A stretch of 64,000 bases of DNA. Origin: Neurospora tetrasperma FGSC 2508 (Eukaryota; Ascomycota; Sordariomycetes; Sordariales; Sordariaceae). Every line of letters begins with the position of its first letter. Position 1 is the first letter of the stretch. Below the pieces are notes generated by a model. The model searched no databases. It was given only the letters and a program-made list of their open reading frames with translations, and was not told the DNA's origin. A program made the translations under genes and the position numbers. Below, one piece after another: positions 61,601-64,000 of this stretch. The DNA lies in the NCBI RefSeq assembly GCF_000213175.1, contig NW_009799179.1, forward strand, positions 1,859,793 to 1,923,792, read 5' to 3'.

Positions 61601-62490
61601 ACTTGTAAGCAACCGACGTGAGCGCTACAGTGGCGCCTATGCACTGCCATCAGTTGGGATTTGGATATCATGTCTGATCAACGCCCTCTCGAGCCTCTTT
61701 TCATGATGAATCATTGCTAATTAGCTTGCCAGTCCCGCCATGTTTCGCAACGATCGGTGTATATACAAATTTGGATTACTTTGCAGTGCCAGGAATTACA
61801 ATACTACTCAACCCTCAATAAACGAGTCTTGTCAAAATGTGACGGTACGAAGTCATCAGACACGTGTGCCTGAAGTTGCACTTTGATCTTGCCGACCCTA
61901 CATTTACATCTCGTTTGCAAGTTGAAACCTCGAGCTTCTCTGCGGCCCTCTCGCTTTCTCCCTCGCTTGTGAGACGACTGGCTGGGAGCCCTTTTGGATC
62001 CTGGAGGATCGAACGCACACCAACGGCCGGTCACGTCGTCAGCGGGCACCGCAGGTCAGCCAGCATTTTGGACAAAACCGGGTGCGGCGGGCAGGCGGGC
62101 GGGCGGACGGGAGTCAATGCTACCGTGCTATCATGTTGAGACCACGCTAGTCAAGCTAGTGTTTACGGTTTTCAACAGGCTTGAAGGGGTCGAAGATGGC
62201 CAGAAAGGTTGTGTCTTGCGGCCGTCCAAGATAATGGTGGTGCGCACCACCTTGTTCACTACTGGAAATATGAGCTGACAGACCTGGGCTGACTCCCCAC
62301 CCGTCTATATTAGCTTACATTTATATGGTGTACTGTCATTTTTTTTTCCCTTTCCATTCTCCCCGGAAAGTTCATCCCTTTTAGTTCCCCGAATCTCCAC
62401 AGCTTGCCGCTTCCGCTTCTCCCAGATAGTGGAGTGAAACAGGATCGTAAAGCCAGATGACGGCTTTTCTCCTCAACAGCAAAATGAAGC

Positions 62491-62550
62491 CCATACGACC
62501 ATAGGATAGGCGCGAGTGCCGTCTCCGGTTGAGCCGGTCAATCCAAACCT
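62491..62550 (+). pseudogene. Possible 5S rRNA fragment (degenerate)
   Basis: The 14 bases CATACGACCATAGG (62492-62505) match the 5' end of fungal 5S rRNA as I remember it. The next 45 bases keep only loose similarity (CCGTC...AGCCG...AATCC), and the 3' half is not recognisable. 5S genes are dispersed in filamentous ascomycetes, and broken copies are known. It may equally be chance. Confidence 0.25.
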
Positions 62551-62997
62551 GCTCTGCATCCCCCTCCTCCTACTATGGCACCCTATGTACTGCAAGTGAT
62601 TGTATTTTATTGTTCAAGCAAAAAAAGGGCTCTGTAGTATCTGATCATTCGGGTCGGGCGGGGGTGGGGGATCTCATTGCTGTAGGTAAGACTTAGCCCA
62701 AAGATCAAGTGACGGATTCGGTTCACAGCTCCGGTACACGTTTCCTTCAGCTCGCAATGATTGTTGATCTTGGTCCCTTTTTTTCCAAAGTCAATCACGT
62801 CGCTTGTGGACACGGAAAACGGTACAAGGTTGTGGATATGATGGAGAGACTATGTCCGTACGACCGTTTCGCTTTGAGGAATGACAACCGTGGAATGCTT
62901 GTAATAGCGCTAGGTCAGAAATCTGACCCTAGATCACTGCCTAGGAAGGCACGTCGGAGATTGATCTCGGAAAAGACCTTGGTCAGCCCGACAAAGT

Positions 62998-62999
<2 letters not shown>

Positions 63000-63040
<41 letters not shown>
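63000..63040. repeat. T41 homopolymer
   Basis: Uninterrupted T run, the longest homopolymer in the window. On the minus strand it reads as A41 and could be the poly(A) tail of a retroposed element, but no recognisable element body is seen beside it. Confidence 0.9.
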
Positions 63041-63041
<1 letters not shown>

Positions 63042-64000
63042 ACAGCGCTTCAACTTCAACCAGCCTCTTAAGTCCCGATGGTGGCTGCAGCTTACAAGGA
63101 ACCAAGTTCATCACGTTCTGCTTCTAAGATCTTGCCCAAATAATGGTTGAAGAACATTGGTGCTCTAGCGGTTATTGCCTGCCTAAATCACAAATTGCTT
63201 ACCATTCTTCTTCCTCGCTTGAATTGCCAACCCAGTGTCATACGCATTGACACTCCCCGGGTGCCCCTTTCTCGCGGCCAATAAGACCCGAAGCGGCTAC
63301 TCTAACCGTAGAAGTTTCTACGGATAAGGTGACTCACCACATATGACGGGACATCACGCAAGAGAATGTTGGTGGTTGGTTTTGGATGGGCCAGGACAAA
63401 TCAACGCTGAGCCTGTTGAACTCTATCATCGTCAACCCGTCAGCAAGCCCTTGACAGGAGACCTTCGGTCCGGTTGGGTTGGTGTGATGGGCAATCTGCC
63501 ATATGCGCATGAGCCATGAAGGTTTGCAGCTGTTTGCCATTGGCCTCTGTCATTTGGCAGTATAGCACGGCACGCGGCATCGTCACGGCACGGCATTAGA
63601 AGGAGTTGAGAACATCAAAATTTCATAGGTGGACGATGCCATGCGTGCACCAAATAGTAGTGTAGTATGTGCTCCGGACGGGGTCGGCTCGTTTTGGAAG
63701 CCGAAGCCGCAAAGGTCCGGCAGACATGCCACTCCGTGTAGCGTACGAAGCAGGATGTAATGCGGTACCAGTAAAAAACGAGAAACGTTCGTTACCTCTA
63801 AAGGTCTTTCGATCACTGTCATCTATCCGTAATGTAGCGTAAGCTTACGTTCGGTACGTGACCCGTACGGCGGTGGGTCGGCGGCAAAACCCGCCCGAGT
63901 CCAACGGGCCGGGGCACGCTTCTCGTGATTGTCTGACAGCTTTAATAGACACCATATCCGACAACGCTAGGAGGCTACTGTAGCTACCATACTGTCAACC

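Larger units (their letters stand above)
47164..64000. other. 16.8-kb region without a recognisable gene
   Basis: I see no open frame with domains, no plausible multi-exon gene, no transposase or reverse-transcriptase-like sequence, no tRNA and no long repeat. Base composition stays near 50% GC, so this is not AT-rich RIP-degraded transposon DNA. The first few hundred bases should be the promoter and leader of the Zn2Cys6 gene. Homopolymer tracts and a 5S-like fragment inside are listed separately. Confidence 0.4.

Overview
The window looks like nuclear DNA of a filamentous ascomycete (Pezizomycotina, most likely a Sordariomycete). The genes are monoexonic or split by short introns (about 47 to 178 bp) with GTAAGT/GTGAGT-like donors and CTAAC/CTCAC-like branch sites shortly before the acceptor. 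Base composition is near 50% GC throughout. The protein set is typical of these fungi: an ASH1-type SET methyltransferase, two proteins with Zn2Cys6 clusters, a PFA5-type palmitoyltransferase and a fungal PAN3. No prokaryotic or viral genes were seen. Many open frames in the sequence begin with TTG or GTG, so gene starts were reset here to the first supported ATG.

Layout. 1.1-2.7 kb (-): PFA5-like palmitoyltransferase, 3 exons. 2.7-7.75 kb: no recognisable gene. 7.75-8.04 kb (+): two-exon 74-aa cysteine-rich protein. 8.0-12.3 kb: no gene. 12.3-16.2 kb (-): ASH1-like H3K36 methyltransferase, 3 exons. 19.1-19.8 kb (+): low-complexity hypothetical protein, followed by a long polypurine tract. 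20.8-22.5 kb (-): 507-aa protein with an unusual C-terminally placed Zn2Cys6 cluster, 3 exons. 24.2-24.8 kb (+): LSM7, 3 exons. 25.8-28.2 kb (-): PAN3, 7 exons. 29.04-29.32 kb: a non-autonomous inverted-repeat element (MITE) in the divergent PAN3/UBX2 intergenic region. 29.9-31.5 kb (+): UBX2/FAF2-like protein, 2 exons. 32.8-35.0 kb (+): LSB5-like VHS-GAT protein, 5 exons. 38.6-40.3 kb (+): F-box protein, 2 exons. 45.7-47.2 kb (-): Zn2Cys6 regulator with a GC-AG intron inside the zinc cluster. 47.2-64 kb: almost 17 kb with homopolymer tracts and a possible 5S rRNA fragment but no gene I can support.

The genes do not form one pathway or a metabolite cluster. They are mostly housekeeping functions: protein palmitoylation, chromatin, U6 snRNA/mRNA decay (LSM7), deadenylation (PAN3), ERAD (UBX2), endocytosis (LSB5) and ubiquitin ligation (F-box). 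LSM7 and PAN3 are convergent neighbours that both act in mRNA turnover. The most noteworthy items are the MITE, the tiny cysteine-rich gene, the GC-AG intron splitting a DNA-binding domain, the C-terminal zinc cluster protein and the large compositionally normal gene deserts. I found no evidence for a wholly new multi-gene system.
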